Source: Reticulitermes speratus (lineage: Eukaryota > Arthropoda > Insecta > Blattodea > Rhinotermitidae). Taken from it: DNA of 64,000 nucleotides. Position numbers and translations under genes: made by a program. Below the pieces are notes generated by a model, which searched no databases, had not been told where the DNA came from, and saw nothing but the letters and a program-made list of their open reading frames with translations. Below, piece after piece: positions 1 through 10,654 of this stretch; within the stretch, counting starts at the first letter, position 1, and every line of letters begins with the position of its first letter. The stretch is from assembly GCA_021186555.1 (NCBI GenBank), contig JAJKFL010000006.1:6716215-6780214 (forward strand). Direction: 5' to 3'.

Positions 1-345
1 TCATTCGTTCTGCAGTCTGTCTTACGACAGGTCCGTAGCCTCTTCCAAAGCGAGTTCTCCATTGAGTGCGATCTAGTGCTTCCTCTTTCAATTTCCAGTA
101 TCTTCTCTTTTCCAAGGTCATCCAGTAGCTGCTTACGTCTTCTCCCTCGTCTTCCCGTCATTTCTATCCTTCCTTCTACCTTTCCTTCAATCACGTGTTT
201 CAGAAGGCAGTTTCTACGCAAGATGTGACCAATCCTGTTAGTCTTTCTTCTCTTTATTGTATGAAGGATATTCCTCTCCTCTTTGACTATGTGTAATACT
301 TCATTTCTCACGCTGGAGGTCCAACTGATCTTCTCCATTCTTCTC
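1..345 (-). pseudogene. 3' end of a non-LTR retrotransposon: reverse-transcriptase C-terminal tail
   Basis: Reading the minus strand from about 345 to 1 gives about 114 residues without a stop. A TAG lies just upstream, so the N-terminal side is lost or frameshifted. Visible motifs are RIGHILRRNCLLKHVIEG followed by the basic block GRRGRRRKQLLDDL, then an ending with ENSLWKRLRTCRKTDC. This is the tail that follows the RT domain in widespread arthropod non-LTR elements; it lies beyond the catalytic palm and has no active site itself. Related fragments lie at 27,013, 45,000 and 47,345, and two of those end in an AATG-type simple repeat. The clade (CR1, Jockey or RTE) cannot be settled from this part. 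The element continues outside the window or is 5' truncated. Confidence 0.82.
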
Positions 346-772
346 TAGCACCACTGTGTTTTGTCAGATCCTTTTGAGTATTGTCTTGATGGCGCGTAGT
401 TTTAGTGGACTGAAGTTGTCTCTTTTCTGTGGGGGTTTCGGTGTAAAATGTTCGCGTATTTGAAATTTTGTGTTCCGTAAAGTGCGGACATTGCTTTACT
501 AGCTGAAGGACTGTTTGGTTCTCACGAAGGACTGTGCCGCACGGAGTTAAAGGTAGTTAATCAGTGTACTTATAATGTCTTGAAACGTTGCTCATCTGAT
601 GAAGAAGTTCCCACCGTTGTATGAAACGGGAAGATTCACTGTGCTGTGCACGATCCTCCCAAACTTGTCTCTCCCCCCAGAGCTACTTTAATCCTCTCCA
701 TATCGTCACACTTTAGTTGTCAAAGATTCAGTTGGCTCTTATCACCAAATATTATTCGGGTGATAAAATCAC
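346..772. other. unassigned stretch, no recognisable feature
   Basis: No open frame of note. A CTGATGA...GAAAC pair occurs near 595-630, but the bases between do not form a stem, so it is not called a ribozyme. This may be older LINE sequence between two RT fragments. Confidence 0.4.
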
Positions 773-1085
773 GAAGAATGAGATGGGCGGGGCATGTGGC
801 ACGTATGGGAGACAGAAGTGGTCCATACAGGGTTTTGGTGGGGAGACCTGTGGGAAAGAGACCAATTGGAAGACCTTGGCGTAAATGGGAGGATAATATT
901 AAAATGGATCTTCAAGAAATGCGATGGGCAGACATGGACTGGGTAAGTCTGGCTCACGATAGGTATTGGTGGCGGGCATTTGTGAATGCGGTAATGAACC
1001 TTCGGGTTCCATAAAATGCAGGGAATTACTTGACTAGCCGGGGACCTGTGAAATTCTCAGGAAGGACTCTGCTCCATGGAGGTAG
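773..1085 (+). pseudogene. 3' end of a second non-LTR retrotransposon type: RT C-terminal tail plus 3' UTR
   Basis: The frame ending at 1,014 carries [40 protein letters not shown] and finally NAVMNLRVP before TAA. This is the post-RT tail typical of a family very abundant in blattodean genomes (recalled, not searched). The 3' UTR continues with a GGGAATT..TTGACTAG..ACCTG block that recurs at 22,960, 25,610, 25,812 (minus) and 48,210 (minus). The upstream ORF (from 646) is not related and no catalytic RT region is present, so this is a 5'-truncated dead copy. Confidence 0.85.
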
Positions 1086-1090
1086 TTAGT

Positions 1091-1830
1091 TGGATTTTAT
1101 TCGCCCGTCTAAGCCTGTATATCCCAAGTGGAGTTTTCCTTTGAGAGCTTCGACTATCGTTTTTCATCTCCAGTATTCGCGTTGCCGATATAGCGACGCT
1201 TTGCCCTCTGGGGCATTTTCATTGGACGCAAGTGAAACTAGAAACCCGTTCAGCATTTGCAATCAACGTGTAGGCTTACAGCGTATCGTAAAAGCGAATT
1301 TGAAGCTTCCTTAATGTGAACCGTGCGGTGATGACTGATGCATAATGAATTGACGGGATTTTGAAGGAAAGGTAATGTCATGCTACTCGCCTGTAACTGA
1401 GGAAAGCCACGCAAACGTGAAACAGTAGCTGGTGCCCGGAGCGAGACTCAAACCCTGCACTTAGCGAATACAATTCAGAAACATCACCGCTTGAACGAAC
1501 ATCACAAATGGGAGTTCTGGGTGAAATCCCCTGGGGGACGTCTTGTACTATATTCTGCTGCTATTTGTGTTCAGTGGGACGCGTTTCTGTGTTTTCAGAG
1601 CGTCCTTAGTTCTAAAAATAAAGCTGCATAATCTAGTTTTAATCCCACAACTATCAAATATTAACTCATTGTATAAACAGTCCCCCTAAGTTGCGCCACC
1701 ACTGCTGTTGAAGGAACCGCTTGGCGAAACTAATACAGAAGGGTCGATTCTCGTGACGTAAACGAACCCAGTCGTGGATTCGACGCCTTGTAAATGTTTA
1801 TGGCGACGTAGAATTACGTATTTCATTTCA
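1091..1830. other. unassigned stretch
   Basis: Contains short ORFs only. Around 1,425-1,500 a minus-strand tRNA-like B-box remnant may exist, but it is too decayed to call. Nothing else is recognised. Confidence 0.35.
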
Positions 1831-2088
1831 ATATCTATTTGGCGGCGCGGTCTAAGACGTGGGTCTGCGTCCACTCGCTTGCTGAGATTATGGGTTCGAA
1901 TCCCGCCGGGGACATGGATGTCTTCTGTGAGTGTTGTGTTCTCAGGTACAGCTCTCTGCGGCTGGCCGATCCCTCGTTCAGAGGAGTCCTACCGAGTGTG
2001 TATATGTCATTGAGTGTGATCAGGTGCAACAGTAACCCACTACAGCTACAACGTGTAGGTAGAAAGGGACCAGAATAAGAAAGAAATA
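1831..2088 (+). mobile_element. SINE family A, tail type 2
   Basis: The tRNA-like head has a box A-like GCGCGGTCTAAGACG and a box B GGTTCGAATCCC, suggesting a Leu/Ser-type tRNA ancestor and Pol III transcription. The family body follows (CATGGATGTCT, CAGAGGAGTCCTACCGAG). After TGTGATCA the tail is GTGCAACAGTAACCC..CTACA, unlike the GAAGCCTCG tail of other family-A copies. The same tail type is seen at 12,478 and 26,384. The copy ends in AAGAAAGAAA. No clear target-site duplication. Confidence 0.8.
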
Positions 2089-2250
2089 TGTCTTAGCCGT
2101 GTTATAACGAAGACATTTTGTAATTTTGTGTGCCATACGGGTTACATGTATAGTTTGGTGCGTGTTGCCTGTATGGAAGGAAACGACGGTTTGTGGGAGG
2201 GGCAAGGGGTTTGCTTTCCTTGTGCTTGCGTGCGTAAAATTTTCCATGAT

Positions 2251-2270
2251 GGGGGGGGGGGGGGGGGGGG
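2251..2270 (+). repeat. G20 homopolymer
   Basis: Twenty consecutive G. It interrupts otherwise unassigned sequence and creates frame-dependent glycine runs in short ORFs around it. Length may be uncertain in the assembly. Confidence 0.95.
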
Positions 2271-2439
2271 CGTTACACAGCATGGGATTGAAGTTCAGAA
2301 ATGCCTTCTTGCGTCATAATGCTGAGGCAGAGTGGAGACCACGAATGTTGGTCGAGATGCAATGTGATCGTGTGGTGAGGAGAACGTGCGACCACGGGAA
2401 CAAGAGACTGGCGTGGAGGTTATGCTCGATTCATGCGAA

Positions 2440-2495
2440 ATGTGCCTACATTTTCAGATGGTGACAGCAGGTTGCTCTGAAACGTCGGTGTCGAC
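2440..2495 (+). repeat. decayed hammerhead-like hairpin fragment
   Basis: The order CAGATGGTGACAGCAGG..GCTCTGAAACGTCGGTG resembles the CTGAAGATGG...GAAACGTCGGTA core of the inverted-repeat families in this window. The CTGA box is altered and the final triplet is GTG. One arm only. Confidence 0.4.
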
Positions 2496-2708
2496 TTAGC
2501 GAGAGCACATGGTGCCACCCATTTGTTACGTCACCTCTGACCCACCGCTCTTTGCCCCCATTCTCAGAAAGTAAAATCGGTATACGGTGATGTCAGTGCT
2601 CTGGGAACCTTTGATGGTAGGTAGTATTGCTGAGTAGTTTGTTGTTTCTATATTGAGACAAACTGTTTGTATTCATATAGGTTTTAAAACTTTCGCGGCG
2701 ACATGATT

Positions 2709-2869
2709 CAATATAGTTTTCTCGGGCGCACAGCCGCGTCAATTCGTTTGAATACAACGTTTCGGGGACTAGCTCCGTCTCCATTGCCTGAGGATGGGGA
2801 CGGAGCTAGTCCCCGAAACGTTGTATTCAAACGAATTGACGCGGCTGTGCGCCCGAGAAAACTATATTG
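2709..2869. repeat. near-perfect foldback element (71-bp arms)
   Basis: Bases 2,709-2,779 are the reverse complement of 2,799-2,869 with no mismatch that I can find; the loop is about 19 bp. The apex holds a hammerhead-like core on the plus strand (separate entry). Such perfect arms imply a young insertion or recent gene conversion. It would form a cruciform in DNA or a long hairpin in RNA. Confidence 0.92.
2788..2825 (+). ncRNA. hammerhead-like core without helix I
   Basis: CTGAGGA is followed by T, a 6-bp helix II (GGGGAC/GTCCCC), GAAAC, loop GTT and GTA. Core boxes fit a type I hammerhead with minimal helix III. The immediate flanks do not pair, so helix I is missing, and in a transcript of the whole element the 71-bp arms would compete. 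Probably inactive as it stands. Confidence 0.45.
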
Positions 2870-2952
2870 TTTGTATTCAACTCTGTAGAGCTCTTAGTGA
2901 AGTAATCTTCTTTCTTTGGACTATGTCCATAGTCTTAATTTTAATAGAGTTC

Positions 2953-2987
2953 TACGTTTCGGAAGCCGCCTCTGATACCGTCTTCAG
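2953..2987 (-). ncRNA. hammerhead-like core of the 18.5-kb family, degraded
   Basis: On the minus strand: CTGAAGA, C, a GG..CC-closed loop, GAAAC, GTA. The surrounding bases out to about 3,060 resemble one arm of the foldback at 18,468-18,777, including CCCTTAG..GAGCT and CACTGG. Helix II is imperfect and no helix I is seen. Confidence 0.4.
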
Positions 2988-3230
2988 GTAAAGGAAATAA
3001 CCTGTCTGGTGGACCCCTTAGTAAGAGCTGTTGTCAGTCACTGGGCATCATGGTTAAGTGAATTTATTGAAGTTATGCGCCTCAGGTTTTATTTCCGAGT
3101 CTTCTAGTTACTTTTTCAATCTTTTAATAGCTATTTTCCAGTTTGCTACCCACAGACAAGAACTGGTCTCAGGTTAAAATGTTACAGAATTTGTGTGTAT
3201 CGTATTTATAATACGAGTGGTACCCGATAT

Positions 3231-3583
3231 GCGGTGGCGCGGTTGATTGAGGCACTGCGCTACAAGCCGGAAGGTCGCGGGTTCGATTCCCGATGGTGTC
3301 ATTGGAATTTTTCAATGACATAATCCTTTCGGTCGCACTATGGCCCTGGGGTCGACTGAGCCTTTAACGGAAATGAGTACCAGCAATATTTCCTGGGGGG
3401 TAAAGGTGGGCGGTGTGTAGGGCTGACAACCTTACCACCTTCATGTGCCGATTGTCTAGAAATCTGTGAGCCTCAACATCCTGGAACCCTAAGGGCCTGT
3501 CCAGGCCTGTAATGGGATTGCTTTACCTTTACCCTTACCTTTACCTTTACCTTTACCCTTACCTTTACCCTTACCTTTACCTT
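3231..3583 (+). mobile_element. SINE family C, apparently full length
   Basis: The tRNA-like head runs from GCGGTGGCGC to box B GGTTCGATTCCC. The body includes CAATGACATAATCC, GGGTCGACTGAGCC and GGTAAGGTTG-like segments. The copy ends in a (TTTACC/CTTACC)n tail. It is flanked by the 10-bp duplication TACCCGATAT at 3,221-3,230 and 3,584-3,593, which fixes both ends. Minus-strand relatives lie at 27,660, 49,681 and 61,830. Confidence 0.9.
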
Positions 3584-3650
3584 TACCCGATATATTTGCA
3601 TGTTCTATACAACTTTAATGATGTAACTACTGTGTTTACTTAGATTAATG

Positions 3651-3977
3651 ATCATGGGTCGGGATAGCTCAGTCGGTATAGCGACTCGCTACGGCCTGGA
3701 CGGTCCAAGGATCGAATCCCGGTGGGGGCGAGATTTTTACCGCGCATATCCAGACCGGCCCTGGGGCCCCACCCAGCCTGCTGTGCAATGAGTACGGTCT
3801 CATTTCCAGGGTTAAAGCGGCCGGGGCGTGGTGTTAACCACCCATCCTATCTAGCGCCGAAGTTAAAGAAAGAGTAGAGCCATACCTTTACTCCCCCCCC
3901 CCCCCCCCGGGCCTTTATGGCTCGTTCTAGGGTGAATTTTACCTTTGTCTTTACTTTTACCTTTACCTTTACCTCTA
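3651..3977 (+). mobile_element. SINE family B, full length, with C16 tract
   Basis: The head starts near GGGATAGCTCAGTCGG, a good box A, and box B is GGATCGAATCCC. The body contains CCACCCAGCC, AAGCGGCCGGGGCGTGG and AAAGAAAGAGTAGAGC. A C16 run (3,893-3,908) sits in the usual CTACTCCCCCTCTGG segment. The tail is a (TTTACC)n hexamer. The target-site duplication TAGATTAATG is at 3,641-3,650 and 3,978-3,987. Confidence 0.92.
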
Positions 3978-3987
3978 TAGATTAATG

Positions 3988-4949
3988 GTTAAGAATGTCA
4001 ACAATTGACTGATCGCGTTGTTTTTTGTGCTTTGTTACCGTTCTGTGTTGCATTAAAGTGAAACTTCTATGTTTGGTGAGAAATTTTCGACTTTCGGAAC
4101 CAGTTGAAATTTGTAAGTTGGAAAGAATTTAGAAATTAATTTTCGAGTTACGAGTTTTTGCCTGATGAGCAGTTTTGGAGGAACGAGTTAAGCTCGTAAC
4201 CCCGAAGTATTGCCGCATCTCCGATCCATCTCATGCCTTCATAGCGTGGTGCTTAACCACAGCGAGAGCTTTGCGCTTTAACATCTTGCATTTATTTTTT
4301 CCATACAGTTATATAACCGCGTATTTATTTCCCAACTTGTTGGCCTTTGCTTTTTTTTTTTTTTTTTACATCATGTTCATTTCACCTTTCATCATTTATC
4401 CTTCTGTTGCCTTTATTCTCGTTTTTCCCTAAAGCTGTGTTGGCATCAGATTAAACGCGCTGATTATATTCTACTGTGCTCAACACTGGCACTGCAGTCA
4501 CAAAACACAGTTATTATAGCGGAGCGTCACTACATACTGTAGGTTCGTGAATCAGAGCTTTCAGCAAGCGTGGTTAATGTACTAGAAATAAACCACAGCT
4601 CCTCTTCGTTTTGTTTGTCCGTTTCATAATTTTTGTGCAGAATACCGTGCTCGGAGTGAGGGGGGGGGGGTGAGGAGGCGATTTGGCCAGCGGAGAGATG
4701 CTTATGTTGACATGAGTTCTGATATGACGCAGCTTCAGTTTTGTAGTTCTTACTAACACGCAGAAGGAGCGCTGTCTGATCAGCAACTAGGTTGTGGACT
4801 CGCTCTCTATGCCAAACACTGACGCCGCCACCATACCGTTGTCACTCGTTTACTGCCAGTGTTACGGTTACTGGCTTGTACTCCGAAAGTACCTGGTTTG
4901 AATCTCTGCTGATGCACCAGCTGTCCTGATATTTGTTTTGTGGTTTATC
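3988..4949. other. unassigned stretch
   Basis: AT-rich with a T16-like run near 4,351 and a G11 run at 4,660-4,670. A tRNA-like B-box remnant may lie near 4,890. No gene recognised. Confidence 0.35.
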
Positions 4950-5026
4950 CTGAATTCGGAGGTTCACTGCGGAGTTCAGCGCAGTTCACTGCGGAGTTCA
5001 CGCGCAGTTCACTGCGGAGTTCACAA
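4950..5026. repeat. short tandem repeat
   Basis: About three imperfect copies of a unit containing CACTGCGGAGTTCA alternating with GCGCAGTT. Local duplication, not coding. Confidence 0.8.
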
Positions 5027-5120
5027 TGCCCGCCACTGGTCCATATTCTTAGCCACATGAATGTCACCCACGCCCTTGTACAGTTCATCTACATTGTCTT
5101 TGAGAAAGCGTCATTAAATA

Positions 5121-5303
5121 AAAGTTCATTCTAGAACAGTCCTTGAAGGCCCAGAGGGGGAGTAGAAGTATAACTCTATTCTTTCTTTAACCTCGGCGCT
5201 AGATGGGGGTGGGTGGTCAACGCACGCCCCGTCCGCTTTACCACCGGAAAAGAGACCCGGTATCCATTGTACAGGACTCTGGGTGGGCCCCAGGGCCGGT
5301 CTA
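5121..5303 (-). mobile_element. SINE family B, 5' truncated
   Basis: The minus strand carries the family B body from the GGCCCACCCAG region to the TTCTAGAATGAAC end; the tRNA-like head is absent. Flanked by the duplication TCATTAAATA at 5,111-5,120 and 5,304-5,313, so the truncation happened at insertion. Confidence 0.88.
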
Positions 5304-5425
5304 TCATTAAATAGATAGGTAGATAGATACATAGGTAGGTAGATAGGTAGATAGATATGTAAATAGGTAGGTAGGTAGATAGGTAGATAGATATGTAAAT
5401 AGGTAGGTAGGTAGATAGATAGATC
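5304..5425. repeat. GATA/GGTA microsatellite
   Basis: Runs of TAGA, TAGG and GTAG tetramers. It begins at the right target-site copy of the truncated SINE, so the array probably grew from the insertion site. Confidence 0.93.
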
Positions 5426-7335
5426 ATCTTGTTTGGCGTATAGGCACTCCCAAGGGTGTTTTAAAGTTTGAATTGGCTTTCATCCGAGCTGAAAACGGAA
5501 TATGTTGGAGTACCCTGGGATGTAAATCAGATTCGATTTGTCAGATTGACACTGTTACTGTATAAAAAAATTGGCCGTTAAAACTTTTGAATCCATGAAT
5601 GTGTCCGAAACGTGGTTCTCGTGTCGCGATAAGCTAAATGTGTCCCTGAATCATGGCGATGTGATTTGTCTTCGTCCGTTTGGGTTCGTGCACTGTGCTG
5701 CAGGTCGAGCAACCGAATGCGAATACCACTTGTCATGTCCTGGGCTTGATAAAGGAGCGAGAGAGGAATTCACCGTGACAAGGTCTACAAGTGTATTGGC
5801 TATCCTGCTTTGCTTATCTTTTGGCGTTACGGTCTGGGGTACAGTGCCGTGCGGTTTGGTTGAAGCTGAAGACGGATAAGGCAGGTTGCTGGCACACACT
5901 GGTACCTGTCCATCGTACCTTGACGTCACAGCCCAGAAGGGTGTTAACAGTCACCGTAGTGGGTACATCAAGTATCATATACCAAATATGTGTTTTGTTT
6001 CCCTTTTGTCATCTTTCTTATTACTGCCTTCTTTTTTTTTTTAATTTAGTATTTTCATTCTTGTTTCCTCTCTTAAGTCCCTCTTCCGTGTTCTATTCCT
6101 ACCTCCATCTCTTTGCTGTGCTTGCCTTCCTGTCCTATAGAGCCTGTCTTTCGCTGGTAGTCCTAACTTCTCATTTATCTCTTTCTTTCCTACTTATGGT
6201 TTCTTCCCAGCTTATTTATTTTCTCGTTCTTCCTCCTTTGCGCTTCCTTCTCTATTTCTGCCAGTGATGACACGCCGAGGGTAGTGAATTCTTACACAGT
6301 ACTCCTACGTAGCAAGTAGATTGCCTCCATCAGTGTAAACCGTGGATGAGCGGTAAGTGTACGTCAATATTCCGTCTCTGTATCTCGTGAGTATGTCAGT
6401 GTCAGTTTTGTTCCCAAATGTACGCGAAGTTTCGTTCCTTATTGTTTTGCGTGCAGATTGTGGCCACGATGATTTGGCGAATGAACGACTAGAATTGAAG
6501 ATTGAATTTTGTCAGTTGGTCCTAAACTACAGGTATTCTGGAATGTGACGTAGTGTGGGTTGGTAGATGAGTACCAGTTGTGTTTGTGTATGGGGACGGG
6601 GGAGTGGCTAGTCTATACAAATTCGCGTATAACCCTTTGGGCAAATACGTACATATAGTCCAGAGGTGACCACAAAACGGCTGGCGCAAGTTGCCCGTAA
6701 AAAAAAACAGTAATCGAAATTTGTCGTAAAGAATACTGTGAAGCAAACCACTAGCCCAGTTGGTGGATTCCCCAACAAGTAGTGATTGCTTGTGTCGCTG
6801 ACAGAAAGCGCTGGCTGTGTTGTCTAAGGCAGTGGGCAGTGTTGCTACCGTACGTTTGACTTGATACGTAAAGACATAGCTCTTGGCGACCGACGCTCAT
6901 ATGATTGTCCACCCCTGCTGTAGTCCACTGGAATAATTACGTATTTCCGCGTGTTTTATTATTTAATTTCTTTTGTGTTGTGTTTCAAAACGCTGTTGGT
7001 ACCTCACTGTATTTGTCATTTATGGCGTGATTGGTGAATGATGAAGCGGGCAAGATTTGGAAGGCACCAGTCGAGGTACCATTCCAGCATTGGCCAGAGG
7101 GAGTCGAGTTGGCGCTGCACCAGACTGCTCTGTTTGACCTCTCTGTTTCCGAGTTGTGCAAATATACATTGTTTTGTTTGCGTTCGTGTGACAGAAAGAT
7201 GTATGGGCTGTTTGGTTTTTTTTTTTTGCCTTTAACATGAATCGAATGATTGAATTTAAAGGCATTAAGCAGCTGAACCGGAATTACCTTTTCAATGATA
7301 TTTCTAGTAACCTTTAAATCCGAGAGAGTGATTGT
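5426..7335. other. unassigned stretch with uncharacterised ORFs
   Basis: A 102-codon plus-strand frame (5,571-5,879) overlaps a 92-codon minus-strand frame (5,651-5,929). Neither shows a domain I recognise, and openness on both strands argues for chance. A pyrimidine-rich tract lies at 6,000-6,250. No repeat family is recognised. Confidence 0.35.
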
Positions 7336-7339
7336 TAAA

Positions 7340-7503
7340 GTTTCGATCTTTGTTTTTAGGCTTCCGCCGCGATGTTGATGAAATCTGCGGTCTTCTGGTG
7401 TATTACGCGGCGTCGTGTGCTAATTGTTTACCGACGTTGTCCCGAAACGTCGGTAAACAATTGCCGCACGACGCCGCGTAATATCGCAGATTTCGATCTC
7501 TGT
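7340..7503. repeat. foldback element of the CGAAACGTCGG family
   Basis: The left arm (7,380-7,439) and right arm (7,446-7,494) are inverted copies carrying ATTACGCGGCGTCGTGTG / ACACGACGCCGCGTAAT-type sequence. The outer motif GCTTCCGCCGCGATG is present on the left only. TTTCGATCT flanks both sides and may be a target-site duplication. The apex keeps GTCCCGAAACGTCGG, but the CTTGAAGATGGGACC half seen in sister copies is deleted. Sisters: 13,655, 52,740, 55,086, 58,985. Confidence 0.85.
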
Positions 7504-7713
7504 ATGGCAGAGTTAGCCATCTGTCAATAATTCGTGATGTGAGGTAGTTGCGACAATTACAAGTGAAACTTTGGGCTGTGCCAATACACGCAGAGTTATT
7601 CTGCTATGCCATACTTTTGTATGTTTAAGGTTTAGTTTTTATCGTGTTAAGTTGTGTTAACAGATCACTTAAGTCACGAATTTGGCAGTCACGTGAGCGT
7701 CCAGGGTTTCTTA

Positions 7714-7997
7714 AAGGTAATGTTCACCCTATAACAGGCCATAAAGGCCCAGAGGGGGAGTAGAGGTATAGCTCTACTCTTTCTTTAACCCCGGCACTAG
7801 ATGAGGTTGGGTGGTCAACGCCACGCCCCGGCCGCTTTTCCCCGGGAAACAAACCCGGTACCCATTGTACAGGAGGCTGGGTGGGCCACAGGGCCGGTCT
7901 GGACGGCTGCGAAAAATCTCGCCCTCACCGGGATTCGATTCCCGGACCGTCCAGTCCGTAGGGAGCCGCTATACCGACTGAGCTATCGCGGCCCACC
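7714..7997 (-). mobile_element. SINE family B, full length
   Basis: The minus strand starts with GGGCCGCGATAGCTCAGTCGG (box A inside it), has box B GGAATCGAATCCC and the complete family B body. Duplications GTCCAGGGTTTCTTA (7,699-7,713) and GTCAGGGTTTCTTA (7,998-8,011) bound it. This is the best copy of the family here. Confidence 0.93.
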
Positions 7998-8518
7998 GTC
8001 AGGGTTTCTTACTGCTTCTTTGTAGTCTGCGCATGAATAGCATTAGAGATTATTCTGTCGTTTATTCCGTTAATACCTACTTTGAAAGATATTCTTAGGC
8101 CAACTACCGTTGCGTCTTTAAAAAAGCGTACTATTCAGGCCATAGTTGACTGTATATGAGCAGGAAACCTTTTCCAAAATTTGATCTCTTGATTAGAAAA
8201 TATAAAATTTATGTCGTGCGACGTTTTCATGGTGGTGGAGGTTCGTATTGTGTGGTATTTTGGTTTAGGACATCGTGTAGGTAGGTACTAACGGTAATAC
8301 CTTCAATGTGGGGACAGTATGTACCCCGGAAACGTTTGTACCCCCCTACCACGTAGAAATCAGAAATGCATGTGTAAGAAGTTATTATAGACGTGTAAAA
8401 TATGCAATGATGCATCAGCTGAGTGTCCAAAATTGTGTTATATTTAGGTCTCAGTTATTAGTACCTTTTGATTATCGTAGATTGTAACATGTATTTGGGA
8501 GAGTTAGATAATTTGAGT

Positions 8519-8782
8519 GCCGATCCCAGTGGCCGTGCGGTCTAAGGCGTGGGTCTGCGGTCGCTCGCTTACTAGGATTGTGGTTTCGAATCCCACCGGG
8601 GTCATGGATGTCTGTCTTGTGAGTGTTGTGTGTTGTCAGGTAGAGGTCTCTGCGACGAGCTGGTCCCTCGTCCAGAGGAGTCCTACCGACTGTGGTGTGT
8701 CTAATAAGTGTGATCGTGAAGCCTCGAAAAACGACGAGGCCTAGGCCCCCAAGGGGCTGTCGAGCCATGGGGGGGGGGGGGA
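8519..8782 (+). mobile_element. SINE family A, tail type 1, full length with poly(G) end
   Basis: Starts GCCGATCCCAGTGGCC, box A GCGGTCTAAGGCG, box B-like GGTTTCGAATCCC. It ends GGGGCTGTCGAGCCATGG followed by a G run of 13 (8,769-8,781) instead of poly(A). The 13-bp duplication AGATAATTTGAGT at 8,506-8,518 and 8,783-8,795 fixes the limits. Confidence 0.93.
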
Positions 8783-9024
8783 AGATAATTTGAGTCCTCA
8801 GATTTTCGCCGTCTCTGACTGTTGTGTGAACTGGGCTTCAGGAGTGGACGCTGAGACAGCTGCAACGCGCAGCGTAGCGAAGAATTAGATTATTGCTTCA
8901 TTTTTTGAAATAACATTCGTCTGTGCCTATTTTTTAAATTTTGGTTAATTGTAGAATTCGGGAAAAGCCGACCTTGTTAACAAAACGTGTCAGTACAACG
9001 GAGTTAATACCTTCTTGACAGTAC

Positions 9025-9270
9025 ACGCCATGAAGGCATATAGGGGGAGCAGAGGTATAGCTCCACTCATTCTTCGTCTCTGCGCAAGACGGAGGCGAGT
9101 GGTTACACTTCCAGGCCGCTTTACCGCGGGAAAATATCCCCAGCACCCATTCAGTAGGAGGCTTGGTGGACACCAGAGACGGTGTGGGCGTTTTGGAGAA
9201 GAGAAAATTTCAGACCCTGCCGGAGTCGAACCCCGGTCCGTCCAATACGTAGCCTAGTCACCAAACCGTC
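9025..9270 (-). mobile_element. SINE family B, diverged subfamily
   Basis: The minus strand has box B-like GGGGTTCGACTCC, GGCCTCC..CACCAAGCC and the CGGCCTGGAAGTG..CCACTCGCC body ending at ATATGCCTTCATGGCG. The same diverged type is seen at 14,645, 16,720, 29,655 and 60,775. Confidence 0.78.
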
Positions 9271-9589
9271 TGTACATGTGAAATCTGCAGAATAAACAGT
9301 TTGGTATGTTAAAAGTAAAAATGGATGCATTGCAGGGAACATTTATTCATGGGGGATGTGATGGCCATAGTGCGGAATGAACACATCATTCGCTTATTTT
9401 TGCATACGTGATACAGCCGAGTCTGCCCTTTGCTACAACATCGCTTACGAGTGGGTTGGATTATCGATGTAATTCGGAACTTCTGGCTCTTGTTGAGCGA
9501 AGCCTTCAGGCAGAAACTTCCATTAATTGGTTGTCGTCAGAGATGACGTAGTTTGCCGCTCCGTTTTGATACAGCTGAATCCCATGTCG

Positions 9590-9790
9590 CGGTCGAGTGC
9601 TTAGAACGCCTGCTTAGTGTCTATGAAGTCCTGGGTTCAAATCTTGGCACCGATACCTCGTATCCTCTCAGGTATTTCGTAGTTTTTTCTCAACATCTGG
9701 AGGCAAATTCCGGGACGGCTTCCTAATTTTTAAGTCATTCGATTGGCGCATTCTTCCTCATCTGTACAATTCGCAGCACATTAATCCCGC
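9590..9790 (+). mobile_element. candidate tRNA-related SINE, unclassified
   Basis: A box A-like stretch (GCGGTCGAGTGCTTAGAACG) and a box B-like GGTTCAAATCTT are spaced as in a tRNA, followed by about 130 bp of unassigned body. No duplication found and no second close copy in the window. Confidence 0.4.
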
Positions 9791-10014
9791 TTTTCGACGC
9801 TTCACAGTCTGAATTACTTGACTATGTTCTTAAGGAGACAATAATACGGTACTGCAGAGAATGCTACTGTGATGCTTCGTGTACGTCGCACGAAACTGTG
9901 AAGTATGCTTCATACTGTAATTGGGTAGGCAGTGGGTGTAGGCAAACCGTCCTCTTGCTTCTAGACTTATCGTGTTATGTTCACTTATACAGGTACAGGC
10001 AAAGCCCGACGCCA

Positions 10015-10080
10015 TGTAGACATATGAGGGGATGGAGCTATAGCTCCACGTATTCTTAATCTCGGCACTGGCTGGAGCTA
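10015..10080 (-). mobile_element. SINE family B fragment
   Basis: Only the end of the body is present: GAGCTATAGCTCCA, TTAATCTCGGCACTGG. Broken by the TTA microsatellite that follows. Confidence 0.6.
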
Positions 10081-10084
10081 CATT

Positions 10085-10086
10085 TC

Positions 10087-10120
<34 letters not shown>

Positions 10121-10121
10121 T
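10085..10121. repeat. (TTA)n microsatellite
   Basis: About eight TTA units after a TTTA lead. Confidence 0.93.
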
Positions 10122-10140
10122 ACTGCAATTGGGTTTTCGA

Positions 10141-10512
10141 ACAAATGTTTTCACCCGGTGGCAGTAGTCCTTACACTAGTACACACAATACAAATGTTTT
10201 CACCCGGTGGCAGTAGTCCTTACACTAGTACACACAATACAAATGTTTTCACCCGGTGGCAGTAGTCCTTACACTAGTACACACAATACAAATGTTTTAC
10301 TGTGGCAGTATCCTAACAACTATACACAATACAAAATTTACATGCAGTATCTTACACTGAAACACAAATTCAAATGTTTTCACCGTGGCAGTTAAGTCTT
10401 AACTAGTACACACAATACAATGTTCCCCGTGCAGTTCCTTACACTAGTACACACAATACAAATGTTTTCACCCGGTGGCAGTAGTCCTTACACTAGTGCA
10501 CACAATACAAAT
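10141..10512. repeat. 49-bp minisatellite, about 7-8 units
   Basis: Units begin at 10,141, 10,190 and 10,239 with an exact 49-bp period (ACAAATGTTTTCACCCGGTG...). Units from about 10,288 to 10,435 have many single-base losses; the last two are clean again. The pattern looks like poor consensus sequence inside an array rather than biological divergence. Confidence 0.92.
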
Positions 10513-10654
10513 GGACATATAAATATACATAAAATAACAATACAAAACAAACTATACACAATTACAAAACAAAATACATGCAGTAAATACACTTCGAAAA
10601 CAGTGCAAAATGTTCATTAATGCCTTTCTGAACGTTTTTACAAGTCTGGGGAGA

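Noticed and set aside
595..640. CTGATGA...GAAAC at the left of the window as another hammerhead
   Set aside because: The bases between the two boxes do not pair and there is no GTH triplet at the right distance.
3530..3595. (TTTACC)n as telomere-like repeat
   Set aside because: It is the 3' tail of SINE families B and C, ending precisely at a target-site duplication.
3660..3722. Functional tRNA genes (also 19,725, 24,350, 50,826 and others)
   Set aside because: All A/B-box pairs are followed by SINE bodies and flanked by target-site duplications; anticodon stems are degraded. They are SINE heads.
5571..5879. 102-codon plus ORF as a host gene
   Set aside because: No domain recognised, overlapped by an equally long minus frame, no splice context. 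Left as unassigned.
8290..8360. GGGGAC..CCCCGGAAACGTTTGTA as a hammerhead
   Set aside because: The first box reads TTCAATG and an extra G precedes GAAAC; too degraded to list as a feature.
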